Below the pieces are notes generated by a model. It had not been told where the DNA came from and searched no databases. It saw only the letters and a list, made by a program, of their open reading frames with translations. Positions 16,473-25,980 of a stretch of 64,000 bases of DNA are shown piece by piece. Source of the DNA: Orrella marina (GTDB lineage: Bacteria; Pseudomonadota; Gammaproteobacteria; Burkholderiales; Burkholderiaceae_B); the NCBI RefSeq assembly GCF_003058465.1, contig NZ_CP028901.1:3968001-4032000 (forward strand). The letters run 5' to 3'. The position numbers and the translations under genes are program-made. Numbering within the stretch: the stretch's first letter is position 1; each line of letters starts with the position of its first letter.

Positions 16473-18136
16473 TCGGAAGGTTGCCGCCAGACCGTGCGCC
16501 CTGGGTTGTTCCTGCCCTGCTGGCGTTGGTTGTACTTGTGTTTTTTGTGGTGTGGCCACTGGCCTCGCTGATGTTTCGTAGTGTCACGGATTTCTATACC
16601 GGTGCCTTCTCGCTTGACGGGTTCAGGACATTCTTTGACGATCCACTCTATCTGGACGCGTTTTTCAATACCGTCAAGCTGGGTGTGATGGCGTCGATTG
16701 GCAGCATGCTGATCGGTGCACCACTGGCGTATGTGGTCACGCGCTATGAGTTCCCGGGCAAGGGCGTGGTTGCCATTCTTCCTCTGGCCACCATCGTTGT
16801 ACCCGATATTGTTGTCTCTCAGGCCTGGCTGATGATGCTGGGCAACAATGGATTGCTCAGGAACGCACTGTCATTTGTCGGTATAGAGCTGCCATCCTTC
16901 TATGGATGGTTCGGTATGACCTACACCATGATCCTGAACGACTACACCTATGCCTATATTGGCATGCTGGCAGCACTCAAGGCGATTGATGGAACCATCG
17001 AGGAAGCAGCGACCAATCTGGGCGCGAGTGATTTCAGACGTTTGCTGACTGTCACGCTGCCTGTGCTTGCACCGGCCATCCTGATCAATACCATGGTGGT
17101 CTTCACGCTGGCGGTTGATAACTTCTCTATCCCGATGATCCTGGGGGGGCGTGTCGACGTGCTGTCATCCCTGACATACATCACATTCCTGTCCGAGATG
17201 GGAGGTGACCCCAAGATGCAGAGTGTGCTCGCCGTGGTGTCAGTGGTGTTGGTCGGTGTGGTGCTGTTTGTGCAGAAGGTGATTGTCGAACGCAAGACTT
17301 ACCAGATGCAACAAGGACGTGCACCGGGGCCGATCCGGGCGCAGGGCACCATGGCGGTCATTCTGACTACGCTGGTGTTACTGTTTGTCGCCATTTCGAT
17401 GATTCCTGCGATGGTTGTGCTCGTCGGTGCTTTCACTGAGTCGAATGGCCCCGTGATGAACTACGGCACCTTCACGCTCGACAATCTGGATCGGGCTATT
17501 CGACAGGCGCCTGGACCGATTCTGAACTCGCTGACGCTGGCCAGCATTGCAGCGGTTGCCGGTACGGCTTTTGCATCCTTCGTCAGCTATCTGATAGTCA
17601 AGAAACGTATGTTTGTGGTGTCGATCCTGGACTACGTGGTCATGTTGCCACTGGCCATCTCCGGAACGGTTCTGGGTATTGCGCTGATCCAGACGTACAA
17701 CTCGGGATTCATCGTTCTGACGGGTACCTGGTTGATCATGGCGGCGGCCTACTTTGTTCGCAAGGTGCCGTTTTCGATCCGGTCTGCATCGGGTTCGCTC
17801 TATAGCATCCCGGACTCAATCGAGGAGGCGTCGATCAACCTGGGGGTGTCACCCCTGATGAGTTTCTTCAAAGTGATTCTGCCTATCATGAAGCCCGCCA
17901 TTCTTGCGGCTGCCATTCTGATGTGGGTGACGTCGCTGTCCGAGATTTCCGCCACGATCGTGCTGTATTTTGGCGGGATGGAAACCATGCCGATCGAGAT
18001 GTATCGCCAGATTGATGCCGGTTACCTCGCACGTGCGTCGGCCTATGGCGTGATTTTGATGTTCATCATTCTGGTACCGGTCTACCTGGCTATCCGGTTC
18101 CTCAAGCTCGATTTGTTCTCGGTGCGCGGTCACTGA
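16469..18136 (+). CDS. ABC transporter permease, fused double-domain (iron/2-aminoethylphosphonate type)
   Basis: A 555-residue inner-membrane protein with about 12 helices in two homologous halves. Each half has a permease EAA loop that docks the ATPase: 'EEAATNLGASDFRRLL' near residue 175 and 'EEASINLGVSPLMSFF' near 455. Fused permeases of this form are typical of Fe(III) (FbpB/SfuB) and 2-aminoethylphosphonate importers. It is translationally coupled to the ATPase gene (ATGA overlap) and followed 34 bases later by the binding-protein gene. Confidence 0.92.
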   Translation: MIGRLPPDRAPWVVPALLALVVLVFFVVWPLASLMFRSVTDFYTGAFSLDGFRTFFDDPLYLDAFFNTVKLGVMASIGSMLIGAPLAYVVTRYEFPGKGVVAILPLATIVVPDIVVSQAWLMMLGNNGLLRNALSFVGIELPSFYGWFGMTYTMILNDYTYAYIGMLAALKAIDGTIEEAATNLGASDFRRLLTVTLPVLAPAILINTMVVFTLAVDNFSIPMILGGRVDVLSSLTYITFLSEMGGDPKMQSVLAVVSVVLVGVVLFVQKVIVERKTYQMQQGRAPGPIRAQGTMAVILTTLVLLFVAISMIPAMVVLVGAFTESNGPVMNYGTFTLDNLDRAIRQAPGPILNSLTLASIAAVAGTAFASFVSYLIVKKRMFVVSILDYVVMLPLAISGTVLGIALIQTYNSGFIVLTGTWLIMAAAYFVRKVPFSIRSASGSLYSIPDSIEEASINLGVSPLMSFFKVILPIMKPAILAAAILMWVTSLSEISATIVLYFGGMETMPIEMYRQIDAGYLARASAYGVILMFIILVPVYLAIRFLKLDLFSVRGH

Positions 18137-18170
18137 GTCTTTAACCTCGTAGTCAATCAAGGAGTGAGTC

Positions 18171-19169
18171 ATGCATCACATCAAACCCAAAGGAGTCGCT
18201 GCGGTGATCGCGACCGCATTCACATTTACGGTCGCTTCACAGGCCGTTGCCAACGAGGCGGTCATGTACACATCGAACAATGTTCACGTCATGGATACGG
18301 CGACCGATGTCGCACAGAAAATGGCCCCCGACCTGACCATCCAGAAAGTGACAGCGGGAACTGGCGCATTGATGAAGCGGATAGAAGCCGAGTCTGCCAA
18401 TCCGCTTGGTGACGTGGTCTGGGGTGCCGGGTTCGGCACGATGGTGGCGTTCAAGCAGAACTTCCAGCCTTACCAGTCACCAGAGATCGACAAGATCATG
18501 GCGGAGTTCCGTGGGCCGGACAACCTTTGGGTCGGTGCCAACGCGCACGTCATGATTGTCATGACCAACGAGGGGCAGCTTAAGGGTGACTCACCACCAG
18601 AAACCTGGCAAGACCTGTTCGATCCGAAGTGGAAGGACCGTATCATCATGGGTGATCCGAACACATCCGGTAGCGCGTATGACCAGGTATACGGTATCTA
18701 TCAGCTCTACGGGGCTGAAGGTCTGGAAAAGCTTGCAGCAAATGTAGTCATCTCCAGAAGCTCGGGTCAGGTCTATAAAAGCGTTGCCAGCGGCGAGTAC
18801 CCGCTCGGTATCACGATGGAGTACGCGGCCTATTCCTATATCGCGGGTGGACAGAAAGATATCAAGATTGTCTACCCAGAGGAAGGCGCGTTCGTTGCAC
18901 CTGAGGCAGTTGCCATCATCAAGAATCCAAAGAATGGTGCTGCTTCGGCCGAGCAACTGTACAACATCCTGATCTCAAAGGAAGTGCAGGAAGCGGAGTT
19001 GGTGCAGAACTTCCGTCGTCCGACCCGCACGGATATCGATGTGGCAGCCCTGACAGAACTGCCAAACCTGAGCAGTATCCGAGTGGTTGCTCCTGATCCG
19101 ATCAAGGCAGCTGCTGATTACCCGGTTGTGATCGAGGCCTGGAAGCAGGCGGTTCAGAAAGCCAGATAA
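18171..19169 (+). CDS. periplasmic binding protein of the iron/phosphonate-type ABC importer
   Basis: 332 residues with an N-terminal signal peptide ending near residue 27 ('SQAVANEA'). The mature part begins 'VMYTSNN' and has 'GDVVWGAGFGTM' near 82, 'GDPNTSGSAYDQVY' near 163 and 'GITMEYAAYSYIAGG' near 210, the layout of FbpA/AfuA and 2-aminoethylphosphonate binding proteins. The ligand (ferric iron or a small anion) cannot be settled from sequence. An AAGGAG ribosome-binding site precedes ATG 18171. It is the last gene of the operon, followed by a strong terminator. Confidence 0.9.
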   Translation: MHHIKPKGVAAVIATAFTFTVASQAVANEAVMYTSNNVHVMDTATDVAQKMAPDLTIQKVTAGTGALMKRIEAESANPLGDVVWGAGFGTMVAFKQNFQPYQSPEIDKIMAEFRGPDNLWVGANAHVMIVMTNEGQLKGDSPPETWQDLFDPKWKDRIIMGDPNTSGSAYDQVYGIYQLYGAEGLEKLAANVVISRSSGQVYKSVASGEYPLGITMEYAAYSYIAGGQKDIKIVYPEEGAFVAPEAVAIIKNPKNGAASAEQLYNILISKEVQEAELVQNFRRPTRTDIDVAALTELPNLSSIRVVAPDPIKAAADYPVVIEAWKQAVQKAR

Positions 19170-19231
19170 CGTGGCTGACTCCAGGCTCGCGGAACAGATG
19201 TAGCAAGTACATTTCTGCTTCAGTTGCACGA

Positions 19232-19268
19232 AAAGGCCTCCTGTCGTTACTCGCGGCAGGAGGCCTTT
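19232..19268 (+). terminator. intrinsic terminator of the ABC importer operon
   Basis: A 12-bp perfect stem, AAAGGCCTCCTG (19232-19243) with CAGGAGGCCTTT (19257-19268), encloses a 13-base loop and is followed by GTTT. It lies about 60 bases after the binding-protein stop, as expected for the operon terminator. Confidence 0.88.
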
Positions 19269-19659
19269 GTTTAACAGCGCGCGATGGGACCCGGTGTTCT
19301 CGAGATCGCCTCTCGTCAGTTTGTAATCTTCTATCAATTCCTTGCCACCCAGGAACAGCCAGAACTCGGCATATGGACAGATTCAATCGTGAATGTTGAG
19401 CCGGCGTTAGTCCTTATGGTCAGTGGCATCGACACCATCTCATTTTCCAGCCACCACATCGGCAGGTGCCATTCCTCACGGACAAACGAGTACCGTACGG
19501 GTATTGCCATTTCTTCCAGCCCCCTATTCTGTTGGTTCACCTCCGACCGTGCTCCGGCGCCAAGGGCATCCAGGCATGGCATGCAATGCCGAGACATGGG
19601 ATGCGGCAGTACCGGAACACGGGAGGATCGACTCAACGTGAGTGGATTGAAACGGCTGT
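19269..19659. other. 391-base stretch without a recognised gene
   Basis: ORFs overlap on both strands (for example 128 codons forward from 19284 and 121 codons reverse from 19696), but none has a recognisable domain or a good ribosome-binding site. The opposing ORFs cannot both be real, and I call neither. The stretch precedes the Rpn-like gene and may hold its promoter. Confidence 0.4.
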
Positions 19660-20838
19660 ATGCATATTGATTCCAGTTATCGCCTGTTATTGGCAAACGA
19701 AGTGATGGTTCGGGACTTGCTGGCGCTGCCTGAGCTGGCGTTTCTCTCAGCGACGATGGATCTTGACTCCCTGATCCAGGTCCCGTCGGACATGGTCTCT
19801 AACACTGGCACCCAGCGTCGTGCCGATCTGGTGTGGCAGGCGCGCGCCATGGATGGGCCGCATGCCCGGGCGCATCCCCATGTCTACGTCCATATCGAGC
19901 ACCAGTCCAGCGGTGATCCGCAGATGGCGTTGCGAATGCTGACCTACCGTGGCTTGATCTACGAAGGGACGCTGGGCAAGGCCGGCGCTCAGTGGCTGCC
20001 AGCGCTGATACCGCTCGTGCTCTATAGCGGCGAGGAGCCATGGAAAGTGGACACGGAGGTCAGAGACCTGGTTGTTCCTGTGGGTAATCAGCTCGAGCCG
20101 TTTCAGCCTAAATTAAAGTATTGCTTGGTGGATCAGAAGCGACTGGTCGAGCGCTGGGCGCGCGACAAAGCGCCGGGTGGCGCGCCTGAAGTCAGGACAG
20201 ACCAGCGCGACGGACAAGCCCAGTGTAGTGAGGTCGCACTGGCTGTCGACTCACCGGATCTTTCGAACAATCTGGCGTGGTTGCTGTTTCGTCTGGAACA
20301 CAACAACGGTGTCGAGGATGCACTCGAGTTGTTGCGCCAGGTGGACCGGGTGACTGCGCAACCTCGATACGAGGAAGTGCGCAAGGCATTTGGTTGCTGG
20401 GTCCGCACGGTATTGCTGCGCCAGGTGGCGACAGCGAATGAAGATCAGGAAAGTCTTGCAAAAGCGGGTTTCAAGGAGATGATTGACATGTTGGCAGAGA
20501 GATCACACGGATGGCATCACAAGTGGATGCGTGAGGGTATGGAGAAAGGGATCGAGCAAGGACTGCAGAAGGGTCTGGAACAAGGTCTGGAACAAGGTCT
20601 GGAAAAAGGTCGGGAACAAGGCCTGGAGCAAGGCCTGGAGCAAGGCCTGGAGCAAGGCCTGGAGCAAGGTCAGGAGCAAGGCCAGCGACGTATGCTTCGG
20701 GCCATGCTGGTTCAAAAATTCGGTCCGGTTGATGAGGCCGTCCAGAACCGGATAGAACAAGCCAATCGCGAGACAATCGAGCAATGGGCCTTGAATGTCC
20801 TGAATGCTTCACATATTGAGGATGTGTTTCGTCGATGA
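19660..20838 (+). CDS. Rpn/YhgA-like PD-(D/E)XK nuclease family protein with Gly-Leu-Glu-Gln repeats
   Basis: The 392-residue protein starts 'HIDSSYRLLLANEVMVRDLL', the usual start of the recombination-promoting nuclease (Rpn/YhgA, 'transposase_31') family. The nuclease core is visible: 'RRADLVWQ' near residue 53 (Asp) and 'VYVHIEHQSS' near 73 (Glu-x-Gln variant of the ExK motif). The Rpn family promotes RecA-independent recombination and cuts DNA. Residues 293-340 are twelve tetrapeptide units (G-L-E-Q and variants), followed by a short basic helix, as seen at the C-terminus of many family members. It is monocistronic in a gene-poor patch. Similar proteins are often phase- or copy-variable. 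Confidence 0.85.
   Translation: MHIDSSYRLLLANEVMVRDLLALPELAFLSATMDLDSLIQVPSDMVSNTGTQRRADLVWQARAMDGPHARAHPHVYVHIEHQSSGDPQMALRMLTYRGLIYEGTLGKAGAQWLPALIPLVLYSGEEPWKVDTEVRDLVVPVGNQLEPFQPKLKYCLVDQKRLVERWARDKAPGGAPEVRTDQRDGQAQCSEVALAVDSPDLSNNLAWLLFRLEHNNGVEDALELLRQVDRVTAQPRYEEVRKAFGCWVRTVLLRQVATANEDQESLAKAGFKEMIDMLAERSHGWHHKWMREGMEKGIEQGLQKGLEQGLEQGLEKGREQGLEQGLEQGLEQGLEQGQEQGQRRMLRAMLVQKFGPVDEAVQNRIEQANRETIEQWALNVLNASHIEDVFRR
20536..20679 (+). repeat. twelve in-frame 12-bp tandem repeats
   Basis: Twelve consecutive 12-base units encode G-(L/M/I/R/Q)-(E/Q)-(Q/K). Two near-identical blocks stand out: GGTCTGGAACAA twice plus a one-base variant (20572-20607), and GGCCTGGAGCAA four times (20620-20667). 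Identical adjacent units point to recent slippage. Because the unit is a multiple of three, copy-number change would lengthen or shorten the helix without breaking the frame. Confidence 0.9.
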
Positions 20839-21198
20839 ACGCAGTGGTATCTGTCCCAACAAGAATCCGTGTTTTGTGGTGAGGCTCATAAGATCGTAAC
20901 GACACATGGGTCTAGTCGACAGCGAGTCCGATATGTCAGTACAGACCGGACCTTGCCTCGACTTCCTGGTGGATAGGCTCTTTGATGTTGGCGATCCTCC
21001 GAAATCTGTCACTGATCAATCGGTTTAATCCCGCTCCTGCATGTCGGTTAACGCAAGGACGTATCCTGCTCAAGGCTTCAATTAGGATAATCTCGATAAG
21101 TGAGCGAAGATGCTGTCTGGAGTCCAGTCTCCAGTTTTCCATTTTGAGTTATCGTTCTGCCTTTAAATTTTTCAGGACCGAGAGTTTTCGGCAAAGCC
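20839..21198. other. 360-base stretch without a recognised gene
   Basis: No ORF with domain motifs or a credible ribosome-binding site is visible, and no strong hairpin. It presumably carries the promoter of the flavoprotein gene that starts at 21199. Confidence 0.45.
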
Positions 21199-22528
21199 AT
21201 GTCCGTCAGATTATCTAGAAGAGCATTTGTCACACGCGGGCTGGCCGCATCTGCATTGATGGGTTCCGGATCGCTTGCCGCGGCCCCGATGCTGAGCTTC
21301 CCAGTCGGAGAGTTGATTCGTCGAAACGGAAAGCGCAGGGTGGTGATTGCGGGTGGCGGTTGGGGTGGTTTGAGCGCCGCGCGCCACCTCCGTCGGCTGG
21401 TGCCTGAACTGGAAGTGATTGTGCTGGATCGCAATCCTTTTTCTGGTCGTGTCCGTTGAGTAACAAGTGGCTGGTCGATGCGGTGTCGACGGATATGCTC
21501 GCTCACTCCTATCTTCTGGCTGCTCAGAAGTATGGCTATCAGTTTGTGCAGACCGAGATCATCGATATTGACCGGCCCGGAAAGAAAGTGCACACCGCAG
21601 ATGGCTGGCTGGACTACGATTGGCTCATTGTTGCGGGCGGGATCCGTTACGCGTTTGAGCCTTGGTTCGGAGATGATGTTCAAACGGCCAGATACACCAG
21701 AGAGCGTTACGCCAGTGCTTACATTCCAAGTGCCGAACATGCGTACCTGAAGAAAAAAATCCAGAGTTTCAAGGCAGGCACGATCGTCATGACGTTGCCC
21801 CCACCGCCTCACCGCTGTCCACCTTCGCCCTATGAGCGCGCATGCCTGATGGCGTGGTGGTTCAAGCACAACAAGATACCGGCCAGGATTGTCATTCTCG
21901 ATCCAAAGCCGAATATTGCGCCCATCACCATCGGGTACCAACAGGCATTTGCAGAGCTTTACAGTGACATCATCACGCGTGTTCCCAACGCAGTGGTTCA
22001 GGAAGTGGATCCCTACAACAAGCAGATCCGTACCAGTGCGGGGGACTTCAAGTTTGATGACGCTATTCTGATGACACCGCATCAGGCCGCCGACGTAGCG
22101 TGGAAAGCGGATGTCATCGGTCAGAATGAGCAAGGAAGACCGACCGGTTGGGCCGATGTGGATCCTCTTTACCTGAATCGTCGTGATGACCCCAGGTATT
22201 TGTCGTGGGAGACTCGGTCGGAGAGGTATCCATTTATTTCAAGCACTACCCCAAGAGTGGCCACGTGGCACACCGGCAGGGACGTCTGGTTGCGCAATAC
22301 ATTGCAGCTCAGGCTGCAGGTCAGGAGCTCGCATTCGAAATGATCGACAACTTGTGTTTCATGTTGGTGAACAATGATCCCAAGGAGGCGATCGCGGTTC
22401 GCTTCAGTTACGAGTACGGGGTTGACGACGAGATTCACCAGACACTGGTCGACGACAACGACCGTCGCTTCGAATTGTGGGAAGCCGATCTGGCTTGGGC
22501 TCAGGCGATGTTCAAGGATTTCCTCTGA
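21199..22528 (+). pseudogene. FAD-dependent sulfide dehydrogenase flavoprotein (flavocytochrome c type), frameshifted twice as assembled
   Basis: Three frames together encode one flavoprotein: a Tat-type leader ('SRRAFVTRGLAAS'), a Rossmann 'VVIAGGGWGGLSAARHLRR', then 'SNKWLVDAVSTD', 'PPPHRCPPSPYERACL' with a redox Cys, and 'VGDSVGEVSIYFKHYPKSGH', with an FCSD flavin-binding C-terminus. Frame breaks lie in T runs at 21438-21442 and 22199-22201. Adding one T at each restores 'NPFFWSCPLSNKW' and 'YFVVGDS' and gives 443 residues, normal for the family. The family oxidises sulfide in the periplasm and passes electrons to cytochrome c; no cytochrome gene is adjacent. The breaks are probably sequencing errors, since three nearby genes show the same kind. 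Confidence 0.8.
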
Positions 22529-22711
22529 ACCAGATGCTAGCCTCTTGCGTTGCCGAATGGTTGGTCAGGTGATTTTGGGGTAATTCGACAGTCAGGTTGA
22601 TGCGCCCAGCCCCACGTCTATGTAGATCTCACCTGCAGCGCCCTGCCACACTATGTCCAGGCAAGCTGGACAGACCAGTCTCTTTGGATCGGGCGTTCGG
22701 GTATCAGGAAC

Positions 22712-23275
22712 TCAGTGAAGTGTAGGAGGCATGCCAGTCGTGCCATTCGTGCCGTCCTTGCCATCCCGTTGACTTTCATCAGGACCTTCGACGTCACGGT
22801 CTTCATCGCTGTTTCCTGGGTCGTCTTCGGGATCTTCGTCGTCCGACATTGCAGCCGCTTGCACTGGCTCCTGCAACGAAAAGGGCAGCAATGTGACGAG
22901 TTCACTTGCCGAGTCAAACACTTCACCTTCCTGGTCGAGTCTGACATAACGCTCATCCGGGTCGTCGGTGATCTCGATCGCCCACAGGAACTCGCAGTCC
23001 AGTGTTTCTGCCGTGGTCTCAATCCCACCCTTCTGGCCCAGAATGCGCGATCCGGATCCTCCCATCTGGACGTGCAGAAGATCCTCGGAGGACTCTTCGT
23101 CCAGGCCGATTGCCCGACCGAAGATTACCCATTCTGTGTCCTCGCTGACACCGATCTCGGCCAGAACAACACAGCCCATGTATGCGCTCAGAGCATCGGC
23201 GGTCCGGCCAAGCATCTCCAGTTCAGAGTCGGAGAATTTCAAGATGTAGTCTGCAGGGTTGGGGGAGTTGCTCAT
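22712..23275 (-). CDS. acidic hypothetical protein
   Basis: A 187-residue cytoplasmic protein. I chose ATG 23275 ('MSNSPNPADYILKFSDSEL') over the upstream start because the 36 added residues are Cys- and Arg-rich and unlike the rest. Residues 1-135 look globular with a regular alpha/beta pattern. From about 140 on the protein is very acidic and low-complexity ('DDEDPEDDPGNSDEDRD'), probably disordered. I do not recognise a family. It faces ettA head to head. Confidence 0.6.
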   Translation of the reverse strand: MSNSPNPADYILKFSDSELEMLGRTADALSAYMGCVVLAEIGVSEDTEWVIFGRAIGLDEESSEDLLHVQMGGSGSRILGQKGGIETTAETLDCEFLWAIEITDDPDERYVRLDQEGEVFDSASELVTLLPFSLQEPVQAAAMSDDEDPEDDPGNSDEDRDVEGPDESQRDGKDGTNGTTGMPPTLH

Positions 23276-23463
23276 TCGGGGGCCTCGGGAAGAACAAAAG
23301 GGGGAGGACAAAGGATATGACCGACAGTGTAAACAAACTGGCCGTGCAGAAAGGTTGTTATCGATTAAGTATCGTCCAGTCATCCGGTCTTCTGGGGAAT
23401 TGACGCCTGTCGGCCTACAATGATGGATTGCTTAACCGCTATTCCAGTTACAGGTATCTTTAG

Positions 23464-25136
23464 ATGGCTCAATACGTTTACACCATGAACCGGGTTGGGA
23501 AAATTGTTCCCCCAAGAAACAGATTCTGCGCGACATTTCCTTGTCTTTCTTTCCCGGAGCCAAGATTGGCGTGCTCGGACTCAACGGTGCAGGTAAGTCC
23601 ACGTTACTCAAGATCATGGCTGGCATTGACAAGGAGATTGAGGGCGAAGCGTTACCGATGCCAGGTTTGAACATCGGTTACCTGTCTCAGGAGCCGCAAC
23701 TCAATCCAGAGCATACTGTTCGCGAGTCGGTTGAAGAGGGGCTCGGTGCAGTATCTGCTGCCCGCAAGCGTCTGGACGAGGTCTATGCTGAATACGCTGA
23801 CCCGGATGCAGACTTTGACAAGCTGGCCGCAGAACAGGCCGAGCTGGAGGCAATCATTGCCGCTGCGGCTTCAAGCGGCTCAGACGATATTGAAGCGCAG
23901 ATGGAAATCGCGGCAGATGCCCTGCGCCTGCCTCCATGGGATGCGACGATCGAACATCTGTCCGGGGGTGAAAAGAGACGGGTTGCGCTTTGCCGCCTGC
24001 TGCTTTCCAAGCCAGACATGCTGTTGCTTGACGAACCCACCAACCACCTTGATGCCGAGAGTGTGGACTGGCTCGAGCAGTATCTGGCCAAGTTTCCAGG
24101 TACAGTTGTGGCGGTCACTCACGATCGTTATTTTCTGGATAATGCCGCAGAGTGGATTCTGGAACTCGACCGCGGACATGGTATTCCCTGGAAGGGCAAC
24201 TACAGCTCGTGGCTCGAGCAAAAGGATGACCGTCTCAAGCAGGAAGAGGCTTCGGAATCGGCTCGTCAGCGCACAATTCGTAAAGAGCTGGAGTGGGTGC
24301 GCCAGAACCCCAAAGGACGGCAGGCCAAGGCCAAGGCGCGTATGTCCCGGTTTGAAGAACTGGCTTCGCACGAATACCAGAAGCGTAACGAGACCTCGGA
24401 AATCTTTATTCCAGTCGCCGAGCGGCTCGGTAATGAAGTGGTTGAGTTCAAGCATGTTTCCAAGGGGTTCGGTGACAGGCTGCTGATAGATGACCTGAGT
24501 TTCAAAGTCCCGCCAGGCGCCATTGTCGGTATCATTGGCCCCAACGGGGCGGGTAAGTCAACCTTGTTCCGGATGATCACGGGTAAGGAAACGCCTGATT
24601 CCGGTGAGGTGATTGTCGGGCAGACCGTCAAGGTCGCTTCGGTTGATCAGTCGCGTGACTCGCTTGAGGACAAGAAGACAGCGTTTGAGGCGATCTCTGA
24701 CGGAGCCGATCTTCTGACCGTCGGGCGCTTCGAAATGCCAGCTCGTGCTTATCTTGGACGTTTCAACTTCAAGGGCAGTGATCAGAACAAGCAGGTTGGC
24801 TTGCTCTCGGGTGGTGAGCGGGGACGTTTGCATCTGGCCAAGACGCTTTTGCAGGGCGGCAACTTGTTGCTGCTTGACGAGCCCTCCAACGATCTTGACG
24901 TCGAAACCTTGCGTGCGCTTGAAGATGCTTTGCTGGAGTTTGCCGGCTCAGTGATGGTCATCAGCCACGATCGTTGGTTTCTGGACAGGATTGCGACCCA
25001 CATTCTGGCGTTTGAAGGGGATTCTCAGGTTGTCTTTTTTGATGGCAATTATCAGGAGTACGAAGCTGACAAGCGCAAGCGTCTGGGCGAAGCAGGTGCA
25101 GCACCCAAACGCATCCGTTACAAGGCTCTGAAGTGA
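23464..25136 (+). pseudogene. ettA: energy-dependent translational throttle protein EttA (ABC-F), one frameshift as assembled
   Basis: The first 16 codons read 'MAQYVYTMNRVGKIVP', the EttA start. The frame breaks at 23509-23515 (CCCCCAA) and resumes as 'SFFPGAKIGVLGLNGAGKST'. One extra C or A restores 'VPPKKQILRDISLSFFPG' and a 557-residue protein (E. coli EttA has 555). It has two Walker A motifs ('GLNGAGKST', 'GPNGAGKST'), signatures 'LSGGEKRR' and 'LSGGERGR', and an arm/linker region. EttA binds the ribosomal E site and gates elongation according to ATP level. The gene is almost certainly intact in the organism; the reading break looks like a homopolymer miscount. Confidence 0.88.
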
Positions 25137-25629
25137 TGGTTTCCTGCGTTTTATTTTTGTCGCACGGTCATACGTGTCATTCAGTCACTCGATAGATGGT
25201 CAACCCTGGACTAACCTCCGGGGTTGAGAGAGCGGATGCAGCAGGCGCCTACCAGTGCGTCTGTTTCTACCCGGACATATTGCCGAAGCAAGCCTGTCAG
25301 CAAGGCATCGCAAGACGCTGTGAAACAAAGCCAGACTCAGGACTGCGACCACAGAAGTCCATGTCGCTTTTAAGGCGCCAATGGATCACCCAAGCTGTTT
25401 GCGAGGCAACCTCGAGCAGACTCGCTTTAGCGATGTACCGGGATTCGAAAGGGCCACTAGGGCCACTTTAGATTGAGGCGTTGAGTGAGTGCGAGCACCT
25501 CGTGAAGCGGTTTATTCCCCATTGAACTTCACGTGCTCGGCATAAGATCTGGAACAAGTCTGGGTCAGGCGCTGGCAGCTCTCTGCTAAATCGCTTTGTT
25601 TTTTAAACGTATGATGGGCACCATACGAT
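25137..25629. other. 493-base stretch without a recognised gene
   Basis: It lies between the converging ettA and min genes. There is no ORF with motifs, no tRNA cloverleaf and no repeat beyond short palindromes. The min-side hairpin starts at 25630. Confidence 0.5.
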
Positions 25630-25660
25630 GCCCCCTGTTGCAAGACTTGCAACAGGGGGC
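25630..25660 (-). terminator. strong hairpin downstream of minE
   Basis: GCCCCCTGTTGCAA (25630-25643) pairs perfectly with TTGCAACAGGGGGC (25647-25660) around a three-base loop. It lies 50 bases past the minE stop and probably ends the minCDE transcript. Neither side has a long T run, so efficiency is uncertain. Confidence 0.75.
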
Positions 25661-25710
25661 TGTTCTATCACTTGTTGTCAGAAGTCAGTGGCTGCATGCG
25701 TTGGGCAGCG

Positions 25711-25980
25711 TCACGGTTTGTCCGGCTGCTGCATTTCAATTTTGACCTCAAGAACCTCCAGAGAACCTTGTCGCTCAACGTTGACCTTGATGTCATCTAC
25801 GTTGACCTTGACGTATTTTGAGATGACGTCCATCAATTCTTTCTGGAGTTGCGGCAAGTAATCCGGGGCTAATGTATCACCATCACTGCGCTCATGAGCG
25901 AGGATGATCTGCAGTCGTTCCTTGGCGACACTGGCTGAAGTCTTCTTCTGGCCAAGAAGAAAGGACAGAAAAGACATCAC
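25711..25980 (-). CDS. minE: cell division topological specificity factor MinE
   Basis: 89 residues of typical MinE length and order: an N-terminal membrane-binding segment ('[13 protein letters not shown]'), then '[16 protein letters not shown]', the anti-MinCD helix, then a C-terminal topological-specificity domain. MinE displaces MinD from the membrane at midcell and drives pole-to-pole oscillation. The start overlaps the minD stop by four bases. Confidence 0.95.
   Translation of the reverse strand: MMSFLSFLLGQKKTSASVAKERLQIILAHERSDGDTLAPDYLPQLQKELMDVISKYVKVNVDDIKVNVERQGSLEVLEVKIEMQQPDKP

Noticed and set aside
19284..19696. Opposing ORFs of about 120 codons before the Rpn-like gene
   Set aside because: They overlap on opposite strands, lack motifs and ribosome-binding sites, and neither resembles a known family.
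25137..25629. Possible tRNA or small RNA gene after ettA
   Set aside because: No T-loop consensus or cloverleaf could be built, and no terminator follows on the plus strand apart from the min-side hairpin.
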